From: Mycolicibacterium sp. TUM20985 | GTDB lineage: Bacteria; Actinomycetota; Actinomycetes; Mycobacteriales; Mycobacteriaceae | Length of the DNA stretch: 64,000 bases | Assembly: GCF_030295745.1 (NCBI RefSeq) | Contig: NZ_AP027291.1 | Span: 3,968,001-4,032,000, forward strand | Direction of reading: 5' to 3' | Part shown: positions 1 to 8,094 of the stretch, in pieces | Numbering within the stretch: the first letter of the stretch is position 1 | Layout: every line of letters begins with the position of its first letter | Position numbers and translations under genes: made by a program | Notes under the pieces: model-generated | The model's database searches: none | What the model was told of the DNA's origin: nothing | Seen by the model: the letters and a program-made list of their open reading frames with translations, nothing else

Positions 1-260
1 CGCAGAGCGATATCACGCATGGCAGCTTCCCACGAGACGGGCTCGAACGATCCGTCTTCGCTCCGCCGCAGGGGTGTGGTGACGCGGTCGGGATCGTTCA
101 CCACTTCGGTGAAGGCGATGCCCTTCTGACAGGCGAAACCGGCCGACAGCGGATGGTCCCGGTCGGGACGCAGCTCGATCAGCTTGCCATCCTCGACGGT
201 GGCGACCATGCCGCATAGGGGCTCGCAGATCCGGCAGAAGGTCGGCTTGTGATCGATCAC
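1..260 (-). CDS. Molybdopterin-dependent oxidoreductase, N-terminal part (runs off window)
   Basis: This is the first ~86 codons of a protein of the formate dehydrogenase/nitrate reductase-like molybdopterin family. A GTG start at 260 opens a frame with the N-terminal iron-sulfur cluster cysteines of the family: C9-x2-C12-x3-C16 and C44 (FACQKG), which would bind a [4Fe-4S] cluster feeding a molybdopterin centre. The reading continues past position 1, so the substrate cannot be judged. It starts 10 bp after the aldolase-like gene and is probably its operon partner. The family call rests on the cysteine pattern and surrounding residues; the exact start is less certain. Confidence 0.8.
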   Translation of the reverse strand, partial: MIDHKPTFCRICEPLCGMVATVEDGKLIELRPDRDHPLSAGFACQKGIAFTEVVNDPDRVTTPLRRSEDGSFEPVSWEAAMRDIAL

Positions 261-270
261 CGGTCACCCG

Positions 271-1278
271 TCATGCGTCGACCAATCCGAATCGCTGGTA
301 GGCACTGCGTATCTGGACCTTCGCCGCATCGGGGAGGACCGCCTGCGGGGGCCGGGAATGTGGGTAGTCGCCGATCGGTAGGCCGAGCAGCGACGCCGCG
401 TACTTGAACGCGCCGGCCCAATGCGTGAAGTAGTCCGGACGCCCGGGGTAGCAGGTGTACCAGGACCCCCGGTCGAGCTCGAACTGGTCCATCCCCGTCA
501 CCCGCGCGTAGTCCATGGCTTCGATCAGCTTGTCGTCCCACACCAGATTCCAGTACTCGCGCAGGATCCGGCGCTGCGGTGTCTCCATCAGATAGCCCAC
601 GGTGCCGAGTTGGGCGGGACCCACGATGCCCTCGCGCAGCCACCCGGCGCGGTAGACGGTGGTGTCGCACTCCCAGATCTGCAGGTCGGGAGCCAGCTCG
701 TGCAGCCGACGACTGTTGGCGGGCCGGAACGCGCCCTCCTTGGTGGCGCACACCGCGGGGATCTCGTCGGCGATGCGAGCACTCTCCGCGGCCGTCAGCA
801 CGTATCCCGAGGACGGCGAGTTGAACATGCCGAGCGCGATGTCGGTGCGGTCGGCGATGTAACGGAAGAAGGCGAGCACCCCTTCGCCGCCGTGCGTCTC
901 CATCATGGGCGTCTGCACGTACACGATGTCGGCGCCCGCCTCCTGCGCATGCAGGGTCAGCTCGAGGCAGTCCTTCGCCGCGGTGGCCGTGGTGCAGGAC
1001 TGGATCACCACATCGGGATTCGCCGCACGGGCCTCGGCGATCGCCACGTCGAGCAGTCGTTTGCGCTCGTCGAGCGTCAGCGCCCAGAACTCTGCCAATC
1101 CGCTGGTGCACCAAAGCATTTCGTGGCCGAGCTCACCAACGCAATAACGAATCAGCGTGCGGTAGGCATCCCAGTCGATGTCATCGCCGTCGGTTCCGCA
1201 GAACGGTGTGTAGAGCGAGTCGCCGATGCCCCGCAACCCGTGCCGCGCCCACTCGCGGGCTTCCTTCGCCGTCGCCAT
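271..1278 (-). CDS. Dihydrodipicolinate synthase/N-acetylneuraminate lyase family aldolase
   Basis: This 335-residue protein fits the TIM-barrel class I aldolase family (DapA/NanA). The Schiff-base lysine is seen as K180 in CATKEGAF. The ATG at 1278 was chosen because GAGGGAG lies just upstream. The conserved catalytic tyrosine, normally 28 residues before the lysine in a YN motif, is phenylalanine here (F152 in MFNSP). With crotonase upstream and a molybdo-enzyme downstream, a catabolic aldolase or hydratase-aldolase role is more likely than lysine synthesis. The substrate is unknown. It is the middle gene of a three-gene minus-strand operon. Confidence 0.85.
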   Translation of the reverse strand: MATAKEAREWARHGLRGIGDSLYTPFCGTDGDDIDWDAYRTLIRYCVGELGHEMLWCTSGLAEFWALTLDERKRLLDVAIAEARAANPDVVIQSCTTATAAKDCLELTLHAQEAGADIVYVQTPMMETHGGEGVLAFFRYIADRTDIALGMFNSPSSGYVLTAAESARIADEIPAVCATKEGAFRPANSRRLHELAPDLQIWECDTTVYRAGWLREGIVGPAQLGTVGYLMETPQRRILREYWNLVWDDKLIEAMDYARVTGMDQFELDRGSWYTCYPGRPDYFTHWAGAFKYAASLLGLPIGDYPHSRPPQAVLPDAAKVQIRSAYQRFGLVDA

Positions 1279-1307
1279 CTTTCGGCTCCCTCGTGATGAT
1301 CGGCGCG

Positions 1308-2069
1308 TCAGGAACCCGTCCAGTTCGGCGCCCGCTTCTCCGCGAACGCCGTCGCACCCTCCATGGCGTCCTTCGAAGCGAACACCGGCATGATGAGTTC
1401 CTGCTGCTTGCGCCACATCTCGTCTTCGCTCCACCCGGCGGACTTGACGATGACCTCCTTCGTCACCGCCACTGCCAGCGGACCGTTGGCCGAAATGCGC
1501 TCGGCGAGAGCCAATGCCCCCGCGAGCGCTTCACCGGGTTCGGTCAGGACGTTGACGAATCCCCACTGGGCGGCCTGTTCAGCGGTGAAGCTCTCACCGG
1601 TCAACGCGAGCTCGAGCGCCTTCTGGTAGGGAATCCGGTGCGGCAGTCGCAGTAATCCGCCACCGGCCGCCACCAGGCCCCGCTTGACCTCGGGGATGCC
1701 GAACTTGGCGACCTTCGACGCCACCACCAGGTCGGTCGCCAACACGATCTCGGTGCCTCCGGCGAGGGCATAACCCTCCACGGCGGCGATCACCGGCTTG
1801 CGTGGCGGGCGCTCGGTGAAACCGATGCCACGACCCGGAATCGAGGGCACCTCACCAGCCATGAACGCCTTGAGATCCATGCCGGCGCAGAAGTTGCCAC
1901 CGGCCCCCGTGACGATCGCGACCGATAACTCAGGCGTGTCGTCGAGTTCGTCCATCGCGTCCGCGAGTCCCTGCGCGACGGCCAGATTGAAGGCGTTGCG
2001 CGCCTCCGGCCGGTTGATGGTGATGACGATCGTGCGCCCCTGGCGCTCGGTCAGAACTTCGTCGGCCAC
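1308..2069 (-). CDS. Enoyl-CoA hydratase/isomerase (crotonase family)
   Basis: A 253-residue crotonase-fold protein. The oxyanion-hole segments are visible (GNFCAGMDLKAF and EGYALAGGTEI), as is the family segment IPEVKRGL. It would hydrate or isomerise an acyl-CoA in the cytoplasm during beta-oxidation-type degradation. The GTG at 2069 follows GAGAGAGG at good spacing; upstream in-frame codons lack a ribosome site. It is the first gene of the operon with the aldolase-like and molybdo-oxidoreductase genes, and is divergent from the TetR gene at 2207. The substrate cannot be inferred. Confidence 0.87.
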   Translation of the reverse strand: MADEVLTERQGRTIVITINRPEARNAFNLAVAQGLADAMDELDDTPELSVAIVTGAGGNFCAGMDLKAFMAGEVPSIPGRGIGFTERPPRKPVIAAVEGYALAGGTEIVLATDLVVASKVAKFGIPEVKRGLVAAGGGLLRLPHRIPYQKALELALTGESFTAEQAAQWGFVNVLTEPGEALAGALALAERISANGPLAVAVTKEVIVKSAGWSEDEMWRKQQELIMPVFASKDAMEGATAFAEKRAPNWTGS

Positions 2070-2206
2070 GTTGCCTCTCTCGTCCTTCGAATGCGCCAGA
2101 CGGCGCCGGTGCAACCTACTGGAGGAGGTTCGATGGCCAGGTTATCGGATGGCTACCGGTAAGGTTCACGGTATCGTTCCCCGACTCGCCCGGTAGGGAG
2201 GCTCAG

Positions 2207-2938
2207 GTGTCCAAGCCCGCGTCCACCGAGAAGCGCGTCCGCCGGGTGCGTGGCTCCATCAATCCCGGCGACATCATCGAGGGCGCTTTCGAACTCGCCG
2301 AGACGGTCGGGATCGACAACCTCAGCATGCCATTGCTGGGCAGGCATCTCGGCGTGGGCGTGACGAGCATCTACTGGTACTTCCGCAAGAAGGACGATCT
2401 GCTCAACGCCATGACCGACCGCGCACTCAGGGAATACGTGTTCGCGACCCCCTACGTCGAGGCCGAGAACTGGCGCGAGACGCTCGGCAACCATGCCCGC
2501 GTGATGCGAAAGACGTTCCTGGCCAACCCCATTCTGTGCGATCTGATCCTCATCCGCTCGGCCCTCAGCCCGCGGGCCGCCAAGGTCGGCGCCGCCGCCG
2601 TCGAGAAGGCGATCGAGAACCTGGTCGAAGCGGGGCTGTCCGCACGGGACGCCTTCGACACCTACTCGGCCGTCTCGGTGCACGTCCGCGGATCCGTGGT
2701 CCTGCAACCCCTCTCCGACAAGAACCGATCCACCGAGGAGGCGTTCGACGAAGCTCGGATCATCGACGCCGAGACCGCGCCGCTGCTGGCCGAGATCACC
2801 GCGGCGGGCCACCGGATCGGTGCCTCCGACGAGAAGAACTTCGAGTTCGGCCTCTCCTGCCTGCTGGACAACGCCGAACGCCTGATCGAGGCGCCGCCGA
2901 CAGCCCTGGGATCTCCAGCCCTTAGACCTCGACGATGA
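2207..2938 (+). CDS. TetR family transcriptional regulator
   Basis: A 243-residue repressor with an N-terminal helix-turn-helix (about residues 20-65, including GVGVTSIYWYFRKKDDLL) and a larger ligand-binding C-terminal half. The GTG start at 2207 sits behind AGGGAGG. It is transcribed away from the crotonase operon, and the 137-bp gap between them contains TACCGGTA (2154-2161), so control of that operon is likely. Its 3' end overlaps the convergent thiolase gene by 17 bp. The ligand is unknown, probably an acyl-CoA. Confidence 0.85.
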   Translation: MSKPASTEKRVRRVRGSINPGDIIEGAFELAETVGIDNLSMPLLGRHLGVGVTSIYWYFRKKDDLLNAMTDRALREYVFATPYVEAENWRETLGNHARVMRKTFLANPILCDLILIRSALSPRAAKVGAAAVEKAIENLVEAGLSARDAFDTYSAVSVHVRGSVVLQPLSDKNRSTEEAFDEARIIDAETAPLLAEITAAGHRIGASDEKNFEFGLSCLLDNAERLIEAPPTALGSPALRPRR

Positions 2939-4097
2939 CCGCGCCGCCCTGACCGCCACCGGCACACATCGCGGCCATGCCGATACCGCCACCGCGACGC
3001 TGCAGTTCATAGATCAGCGTGGTGACCATGCGCGCACCGGACGCGGCGATCGGATGACCGAGGCTGCACCCGCTACCGGAGAAGTTCACCAGCTCCTCGT
3101 CGAGCCAGTACTCCTTGCACGCCGCGATGGGGACCGAGGCGAAGGCCTCGTTGATCTCCCACAGTGAGATGTCCGACGGCTTCAGCCCCGCCCGGTCGAG
3201 CACCTTGCCGATCGCCTTCACCGCGCCCAGCCCCGTATCGCGCGGCGGTACTCCGGCGGCGCCCCACGCCTTCACGGTGGCCATCACCGACAGGCCCTTG
3301 GCCAGCGCGTAGTCGCGGTCGACGACGGCCACGGCCGCACATGCGTCGTTCGTGCCGCTCGCGTTGCCCGCCGTGATCGAGAAGCCCTCGATCTCCGGGT
3401 GCAGCACCTTGAGCCCGGCGAGCTTCTCGACGGTGGTGTCGCGACGGGGATGCTCGTCGACGCTGAAATCGATCACCGAGCCGTCCGGCAGCTCGATCTT
3501 CAGCGGGAGGATCTCGTCGAGGAACTTGCCCGCGTCCATTGCGGCGATGGCGCGGTGGTGCGAACGGGCCGCCCAGGCGTCCATCTCCTCACGGGTGATG
3601 CCCATGGCCTGTGCCGTGTTCCATCCCACCGTGATCGACATGTCCTTGGCTGGCGCATCGGGCGTCTCGACGTGGGTCGGCGGCATCCACCGCTCCTCGA
3701 ACTTGAGCTCAGGGCCGGGGATGCGCCAGTTCGTCAGCGGCGTCATCGACAGTGACTGCACGCCGCCCGCGATCAGCACGCGTTCCATCCCGGAACCGAT
3801 CTGTGCGGAGGCGTTGCCGATGGCCGTGAGGCTGCCCGCACAGTGCCGGTTGACCGACTGTCCGGGTACGTGCGACATCCCGGTCGCGTCGGCGGCGTAG
3901 CGAGCGAGGTCACCGCCGCCGTAGTGCGATTCGGCGAAGATGATGTCGTCGATGTCCGCAGGGTCGATGCCGGACCTGCGGACGACCTCGGGCAGGACCG
4001 CGGTGATGAGGGTCTCGGGGGGTGTGTTGACCAGGGCGCCCTTGAACGAGCGGCCGATCGCGGTCCGGACCGCTCCGACGATGACAGGTGTTGACAT
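2922..4097 (-). CDS. Acetyl-CoA C-acyltransferase (thiolase)
   Basis: A full-length 391-residue thiolase. All catalytic elements are in place: nucleophile C86 (NRHCAGSL), NEAFA, H348 in GHPIAASG, and proton-shuttling C378 in CAGGGQGG. It would cleave a 3-ketoacyl-CoA with CoA, or run the reverse condensation. It is a single gene transcribed away from the GntR gene, with its own ~100-bp upstream region containing a GTTAC-N4-CTAAC inverted repeat. A degradative FadA role is inferred from the neighbours. Confidence 0.9.
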   Translation of the reverse strand: MSTPVIVGAVRTAIGRSFKGALVNTPPETLITAVLPEVVRRSGIDPADIDDIIFAESHYGGGDLARYAADATGMSHVPGQSVNRHCAGSLTAIGNASAQIGSGMERVLIAGGVQSLSMTPLTNWRIPGPELKFEERWMPPTHVETPDAPAKDMSITVGWNTAQAMGITREEMDAWAARSHHRAIAAMDAGKFLDEILPLKIELPDGSVIDFSVDEHPRRDTTVEKLAGLKVLHPEIEGFSITAGNASGTNDACAAVAVVDRDYALAKGLSVMATVKAWGAAGVPPRDTGLGAVKAIGKVLDRAGLKPSDISLWEINEAFASVPIAACKEYWLDEELVNFSGSGCSLGHPIAASGARMVTTLIYELQRRGGGIGMAAMCAGGGQGGAVIVEV

Positions 4098-4129
4098 ATC
4101 TCACGACCTCGGTGTTGGGCGTTCACTAC

Positions 4130-4143
4130 GTTACAAAACTAAC
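4130..4143. promoter_or_regulatory. Imperfect inverted repeat upstream of thiolase
   Basis: GTTAC-AAAA-CTAAC, 33 bp upstream of the thiolase start and between it and the GntR gene end. Size and symmetry suit a GntR/FadR-type dimer operator, so the GntR protein encoded at 4198-4875 is a candidate ligand. Only the sequence symmetry supports this. Confidence 0.3.
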
Positions 4144-4197
4144 AGAGAGTGTATCGCGATGGGTAGGCGGTGCCGCACCCCGTGATGCCGCACCCCG

Positions 4198-4875
4198 CTA
4201 GACGATGACGCCGCGCGCGACGAGGTGCTCGGTCAGCGGCGCCACCCCGACGGTGAAGTGCTCCGCCATGGCCGACCGCGCGCCGTCGGCGTCGCGCCGC
4301 TCGAATGCGGCGAGCACGCGACGGTGGTCCCTCGTCGACTGTTTCGGCCACCCGGACAGCGTCGGGAAGACCGACTCGGGCGCGTAGCGCGTGATGCCCG
4401 ACATGAACTGGGTGAGCTTCGGCGAGTCCGCCACCACGTTGATCAGCCGGTGGAACTCGTGGTTCAGCCGAACCGTGCGATCGAGATCTCCGCCGCCATA
4501 GGCCTCTTCGAGCTCATCCTGAATGGCGCGCAGGTTCGAGAGCTGTTCGTCGGAGATCGTCTGGGCGGCTCGCGCAGCGAGTTCACCACCGATGAAGGCC
4601 TGCACGTTGGCGACGTCGGCCATGTCTTGGGCCGTGAGCTCTTGGACGATGAAACCGCGCCGCGGCTGCTGTACCAGAAGCCCCTCCGCACAAAGGTTCA
4701 GCAGCGCCTCGCGCACGGGCGTCACGCTGATACCGAGCTCTACTGCGAGTTGGTCGAGCCGCAGATACTCAGCCGCACGGTAGGTGCCGTCGAAGATGCG
4801 CCGCCGGACGAAACGGGCGACGTCGTCAGCGAGTTGCGGGCGGGCCGCGAAACCCGGGTCAGAGCTGGTACTCAC
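4198..4875 (-). CDS. GntR family (FadR subfamily) transcriptional regulator
   Basis: A 225-residue regulator with a winged helix at about residues 10-75 (DQLAVELGISVTPVREAL, then GFIVQEL) and an all-helical FCD-type C-terminal domain (about 85-215), which in this family binds a small acid ligand, often through a metal. The GTG at 4875 overlaps the stop of the upstream acyl-CoA dehydrogenase gene (4859) by 17 bp, indicating translational coupling. It is the last gene of the SDR-thiolase-dehydrogenase operon and probably regulates it and the thiolase at 2922-4097. Confidence 0.87.
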   Translation of the reverse strand: MSTSSDPGFAARPQLADDVARFVRRRIFDGTYRAAEYLRLDQLAVELGISVTPVREALLNLCAEGLLVQQPRRGFIVQELTAQDMADVANVQAFIGGELAARAAQTISDEQLSNLRAIQDELEEAYGGGDLDRTVRLNHEFHRLINVVADSPKLTQFMSGITRYAPESVFPTLSGWPKQSTRDHRRVLAAFERRDADGARSAMAEHFTVGVAPLTEHLVARGVIV

Positions 4876-6052
4876 GCAGCAGGCTCTTGCTGATGATCGT
4901 CTTCTGAATCTCGCTGGTGCCCTCACCGATCAACAGGAACGGCGCATCGCGCATCAGCCGCTCGATCTCGTACTCCTTCGAGTAGCCATACCCACCGTGA
5001 ATGCGGAAGCTCTGCTCGGTGACCTCCGAGCAATATTCGCTCGCAAGGTATTTCGCCATTCCGGCCGCCACGTCGTTGCGCTCGCCCGAATCCTTCAGCC
5101 GGGCCGCGTGCACCATCATCAAGTGGGCGGCCTCCACCTTGGTCGCCATCTCGGCGAGCTGGAACGCGATGGCCTGGTGCTCCGCGATGGGCTTGCCGAA
5201 CGTGCTGCGCTGCTGTGCGTACCGGATGGCCAGCTCGAAGGCCCGGATGCTGACCCCGCAGGCGCGGGCCGAGACGTTCACCCGGCCGACCTCGACGCCG
5301 TCCATCATCTGGAAGAAACCCTGCCCCGGCTGCTCGCCCAGCACGTCGGCGGCGTCGGCCCGGTAGCCGTCGAAGAGCAGCTCGGTCGTGTCGATGCCCT
5401 TGTACCCCAGTTTGTCGAGTTTGCCGGGGATCACCAGCCCGGGCAGCACCTCGCCGAAACCAGCCGGCTTCTCGATCAGGAACGCGGTGAGGTTGCGGTG
5501 CGGTTTGTCGGCCCCCTCATCGGTCTTCACCAGTGCGGCAACGAGTGTGGAGCTGCCCCCGTTGGTGAGCCACATCTTCTGGCCGTTGATCGTGTAGTCA
5601 CCCTCGGCGTCGCGCACGGCCCTGGTGCGGATGGCCGCCACGTCGGATCCCAGCTCCGGCTCGGACATCGAGAAGGCGCCACGGACTTCACCGGTCGCCA
5701 TCCGGGGCAGGAAGCGCTGCTTCTGCTCATCGGTGCCGTGCTGGCGGATCATGTACGCAACGATGAAGTGCGTGTTGATCACACCGGACACACTCATCCA
5801 GCCGCGGGCCAACTCCTCGACGCACAGCGCATAGGTGAGCAGCGACTCCCCCAGCCCCCCGTACTCCTCGGGGATCATCAGCCCGAACAGGCCCATCTCG
5901 CACATCTTGTCGACGATCGCCTGCGGATAGGCGTCGGCGTGCTCGAGTTCCTGGGCGTGCGGAATGACCTCCCTGTCGACGAACTGACGCACGGTGGCGA
6001 CGATCTCGGTCTGCACCTCGGTGAGGCCGGCCGTCTGGGCGAGCTTGCTCAT
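4859..6052 (-). CDS. Acyl-CoA dehydrogenase
   Basis: A 397-residue flavoprotein with the usual three-part fold: N-terminal helices (1-125), central beta domain (FSMSEPELGSD, MWLTNGG) and C-terminal helices (about 245-397) ending with GYGYSKEYEIERLMRD and GEGTSEIQKTII. The catalytic-base position in GTSEI is a glutamate, so it should be active. It introduces a 2,3-double bond into an acyl-CoA and passes electrons to ETF. The ATG at 6052 overlaps the stop of the upstream thiolase gene (ATGA), so the genes are co-translated. Confidence 0.9.
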   Translation of the reverse strand: MSKLAQTAGLTEVQTEIVATVRQFVDREVIPHAQELEHADAYPQAIVDKMCEMGLFGLMIPEEYGGLGESLLTYALCVEELARGWMSVSGVINTHFIVAYMIRQHGTDEQKQRFLPRMATGEVRGAFSMSEPELGSDVAAIRTRAVRDAEGDYTINGQKMWLTNGGSSTLVAALVKTDEGADKPHRNLTAFLIEKPAGFGEVLPGLVIPGKLDKLGYKGIDTTELLFDGYRADAADVLGEQPGQGFFQMMDGVEVGRVNVSARACGVSIRAFELAIRYAQQRSTFGKPIAEHQAIAFQLAEMATKVEAAHLMMVHAARLKDSGERNDVAAGMAKYLASEYCSEVTEQSFRIHGGYGYSKEYEIERLMRDAPFLLIGEGTSEIQKTIISKSLLREYQL

Positions 6053-7263
6053 TCCGCAACCCTCTCGAACACGGCTGCGAGCCCCTGGCCCCCGCCGAAC
6101 CACATGGTCTCCAGCCCGTAGCGGGCGTCGCGCCTTCGCATCTCGCGCGCGAGCGTCGCGAGCATCCGGCCGCCGGTCGCTCCCACGGGGTGACCGAGCG
6201 AGATGCCCGAGCCCTGCACGTTGGTGCGATCGAGGTCGGCTGGCGTGAACTTCCACTCCCGTATCACCGCCAGCGCCTGCGCGGCGAATGCCTCGTTGAG
6301 TTCGATCAGATCGATGTCGGCGAGGCGCAGTCCAGCGTTGCCCAACGCCACCTCAGTCGCCGGCACCGGGCCGATGCCCATCACGTTGGGCGGCACCCCC
6401 GCGACACCCCAGGACACCAGCCGCACGAGGGGCTTCAGGCCCAACTCGGTAGCCTTCGCACGCGTGGCCACCAGGCACATCGACGCCGCGTCGTTCTGCC
6501 CGCTCGCGTTACCCGCCGTCACGGTGGCTTCCGAATCCTGCTTGCCAAGAAGCGGTTTCAGCTTTCCCAGTGACTCCACCGAGGTGTCCGCACGCGGATG
6601 TTCGTCGGTGTCGATCACCTCGTCCCCGGCGCGGCTGCTCACGGTGACGGGAATGATCTGGTCGGCCAGCAGGCCGTCCCGCTGCGCGGCCACGGCTCGG
6701 CGATGCGAGGTGACGGCCAGTTCGTCCTGCTCCTCGCGCCCAATCCCGTACTGGCGCCTCAGATTCTCAGCGGTCTCGATCATGCCGCCGGGCACCGGGT
6801 AATCCCTACCCCCCGCCGTCGTCCGGCCACGATTGAGAGCGTCGTGGACCTTCACCCCGCCCCTGGCCCCACCCCAGCGCATGTCCGTCGAATGGAATAC
6901 GGCGTTGGTCATGGATTCCGCGCCGCCGGCGACGACGAGCTCGTTCTGCCCGGTGCTCACCTGCATGCACGCCTGAATCACGGCCTGCAGCCCAGAACCG
7001 CAACGACGATCGAGCTGCATGCCGGGCACGGTCACCGGCAGTCCCGCATCGAGTGCCACGACCCGGCCGATCGCCGGCGCCTCCATACTCGGATAACAGT
7101 GCCCGAGAATGACGTCCTCGACGGCGTCGGATGCGACACCCGTGCGGTCCAGCAACCCGCGCAGGGCCGCGACGCCGAGTTCCACGGCGGTCAGGGACGT
7201 GAACATGCCTCCGTACCGCCCGATGGGCGTGCGGACGGGCTCGCAGATCAGGGCGTCCACCAT
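6049..7263 (-). CDS. Thiolase family protein with a Trp in place of the second catalytic Cys
   Basis: A 404-residue thiolase fold with nucleophile C88 (DRRCGSG), NEAFA and H358 in GHPVGATG. The C-terminal motif that normally reads Cys-x-Gly-Gly-Gly reads MWFGGGQG, with W388 in the cysteine position (codon TGG; cysteine is TGC or TGT). The protein keeps the acylatable cysteine but lacks the usual acid/base cysteine, so classic thiolysis may be impaired or altered. It is coupled by ATGA overlaps both to the SDR gene upstream and to the dehydrogenase gene downstream. Confidence 0.87.
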   Translation of the reverse strand: MVDALICEPVRTPIGRYGGMFTSLTAVELGVAALRGLLDRTGVASDAVEDVILGHCYPSMEAPAIGRVVALDAGLPVTVPGMQLDRRCGSGLQAVIQACMQVSTGQNELVVAGGAESMTNAVFHSTDMRWGGARGGVKVHDALNRGRTTAGGRDYPVPGGMIETAENLRRQYGIGREEQDELAVTSHRRAVAAQRDGLLADQIIPVTVSSRAGDEVIDTDEHPRADTSVESLGKLKPLLGKQDSEATVTAGNASGQNDAASMCLVATRAKATELGLKPLVRLVSWGVAGVPPNVMGIGPVPATEVALGNAGLRLADIDLIELNEAFAAQALAVIREWKFTPADLDRTNVQGSGISLGHPVGATGGRMLATLAREMRRRDARYGLETMWFGGGQGLAAVFERVAE

Positions 7264-8003
7264 CAGATGTGTCTGCCGCCGGTCACTTCGAGCACCGTGC
7301 CGGTCATGTACGACGAGAGGTCGGAGGCCAGGAAGAGCGCGACGTTCGCCACTTCGGCGGGCTCGCCGGCCCGGGCCATCGGAATCTCGGCCAGCTTGGC
7401 GTCCCAGATGCGTTGCGGCATGGCCTCCGTCATGGCCGATCGAATCAGACCCGGCTGGATCGCGTTGATCCGCACGCCGAGATGGGCGACCTCCTTGGCC
7501 GCCGCCTTGGTCAGCCCGACGATGCCTGCCTTCGCCGCGGAGTAATTGGTCTGGCCGATGAGGCCCACCTTCCCCGAGATCGACGAGATGTTGACGATCG
7601 CGCCACTCTTGTTCTCCCGCATGATGTTTGCAGCCTTGCGGGTGCCGTTCCAGGTCCCCTTGAGGTGCACCGAGATGACCTGGTCGAACTGCTCCTCGGT
7701 CATCTTGCGCATGGTGGCGTCGCGCGTGATGCCGGCGTTGTTGACCATCACGTCGAGGCTCCCGAACCTCTCCACCGCGGCCGCGACGAGTGCCTCCACG
7801 TCGTCGGCCCTCGTCACGTCGCAGCGCACGGCCGTCGCGACCTCGTGTCCACCCAACTTCTCGACCGCGGCTTCGGTGGCGGGCAGGTCGAGATCGCCGA
7901 GCACCACGCGGGCGCCCTCGGCGACATAGCGTTCGGCGATGGCGAACCCGATTCCCTGCGCCCCGCCGGTGACCACTGCGGTCCGTCCCTCGAGCAATGC
8001 CAC
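7263..8003 (-). CDS. Short-chain dehydrogenase/reductase (FabG-like)
   Basis: A 246-residue SDR with the cofactor motif TGGAQGIG at residues 12-19, NNAG at 88-91, and catalytic Ser140/141, Tyr154 and Lys158. D37 in GDLD at the end of the second strand favours NAD(H). It would oxidise a 3-hydroxyacyl-CoA or reduce the ketone. The GTG at 8003 follows AGGAAGG; longer in-frame starts lack a ribosome site. It is the first gene of the SDR-thiolase-dehydrogenase-GntR operon, divergent from the acyl-CoA dehydrogenase at 8095. Confidence 0.88.
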   Translation of the reverse strand: MALLEGRTAVVTGGAQGIGFAIAERYVAEGARVVLGDLDLPATEAAVEKLGGHEVATAVRCDVTRADDVEALVAAAVERFGSLDVMVNNAGITRDATMRKMTEEQFDQVISVHLKGTWNGTRKAANIMRENKSGAIVNISSISGKVGLIGQTNYSAAKAGIVGLTKAAAKEVAHLGVRINAIQPGLIRSAMTEAMPQRIWDAKLAEIPMARAGEPAEVANVALFLASDLSSYMTGTVLEVTGGRHI

Positions 8004-8040
8004 GTCGTACCCGTCCTTCCTGCGTCCCAGCTCCAACATA

Positions 8041-8053
8041 AAATATGATATTT
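8041..8053. promoter_or_regulatory. AT-rich palindrome between divergent SDR and acyl-CoA dehydrogenase genes
   Basis: AAATAT-G-ATATTT, a perfect 6-bp inverted repeat around one base, centred in a 91-bp gap 38-42 bp from both start codons. It is conspicuous in GC-rich surroundings. It may be a shared operator (for the GntR or a TetR protein) or overlap both -10 regions. Confidence 0.4.
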
Positions 8054-8094
8054 CCGCATCAAACCATCTCGCCCCGGTCAGGAGAAACCCGCGC

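Noticed and set aside
4784..6121. Long plus-strand open frame opposite the acyl-CoA dehydrogenase gene
   Set aside because: It is exactly antisense to a well-supported gene, has no family motifs and reflects GC-rich codon bias on the other strand.
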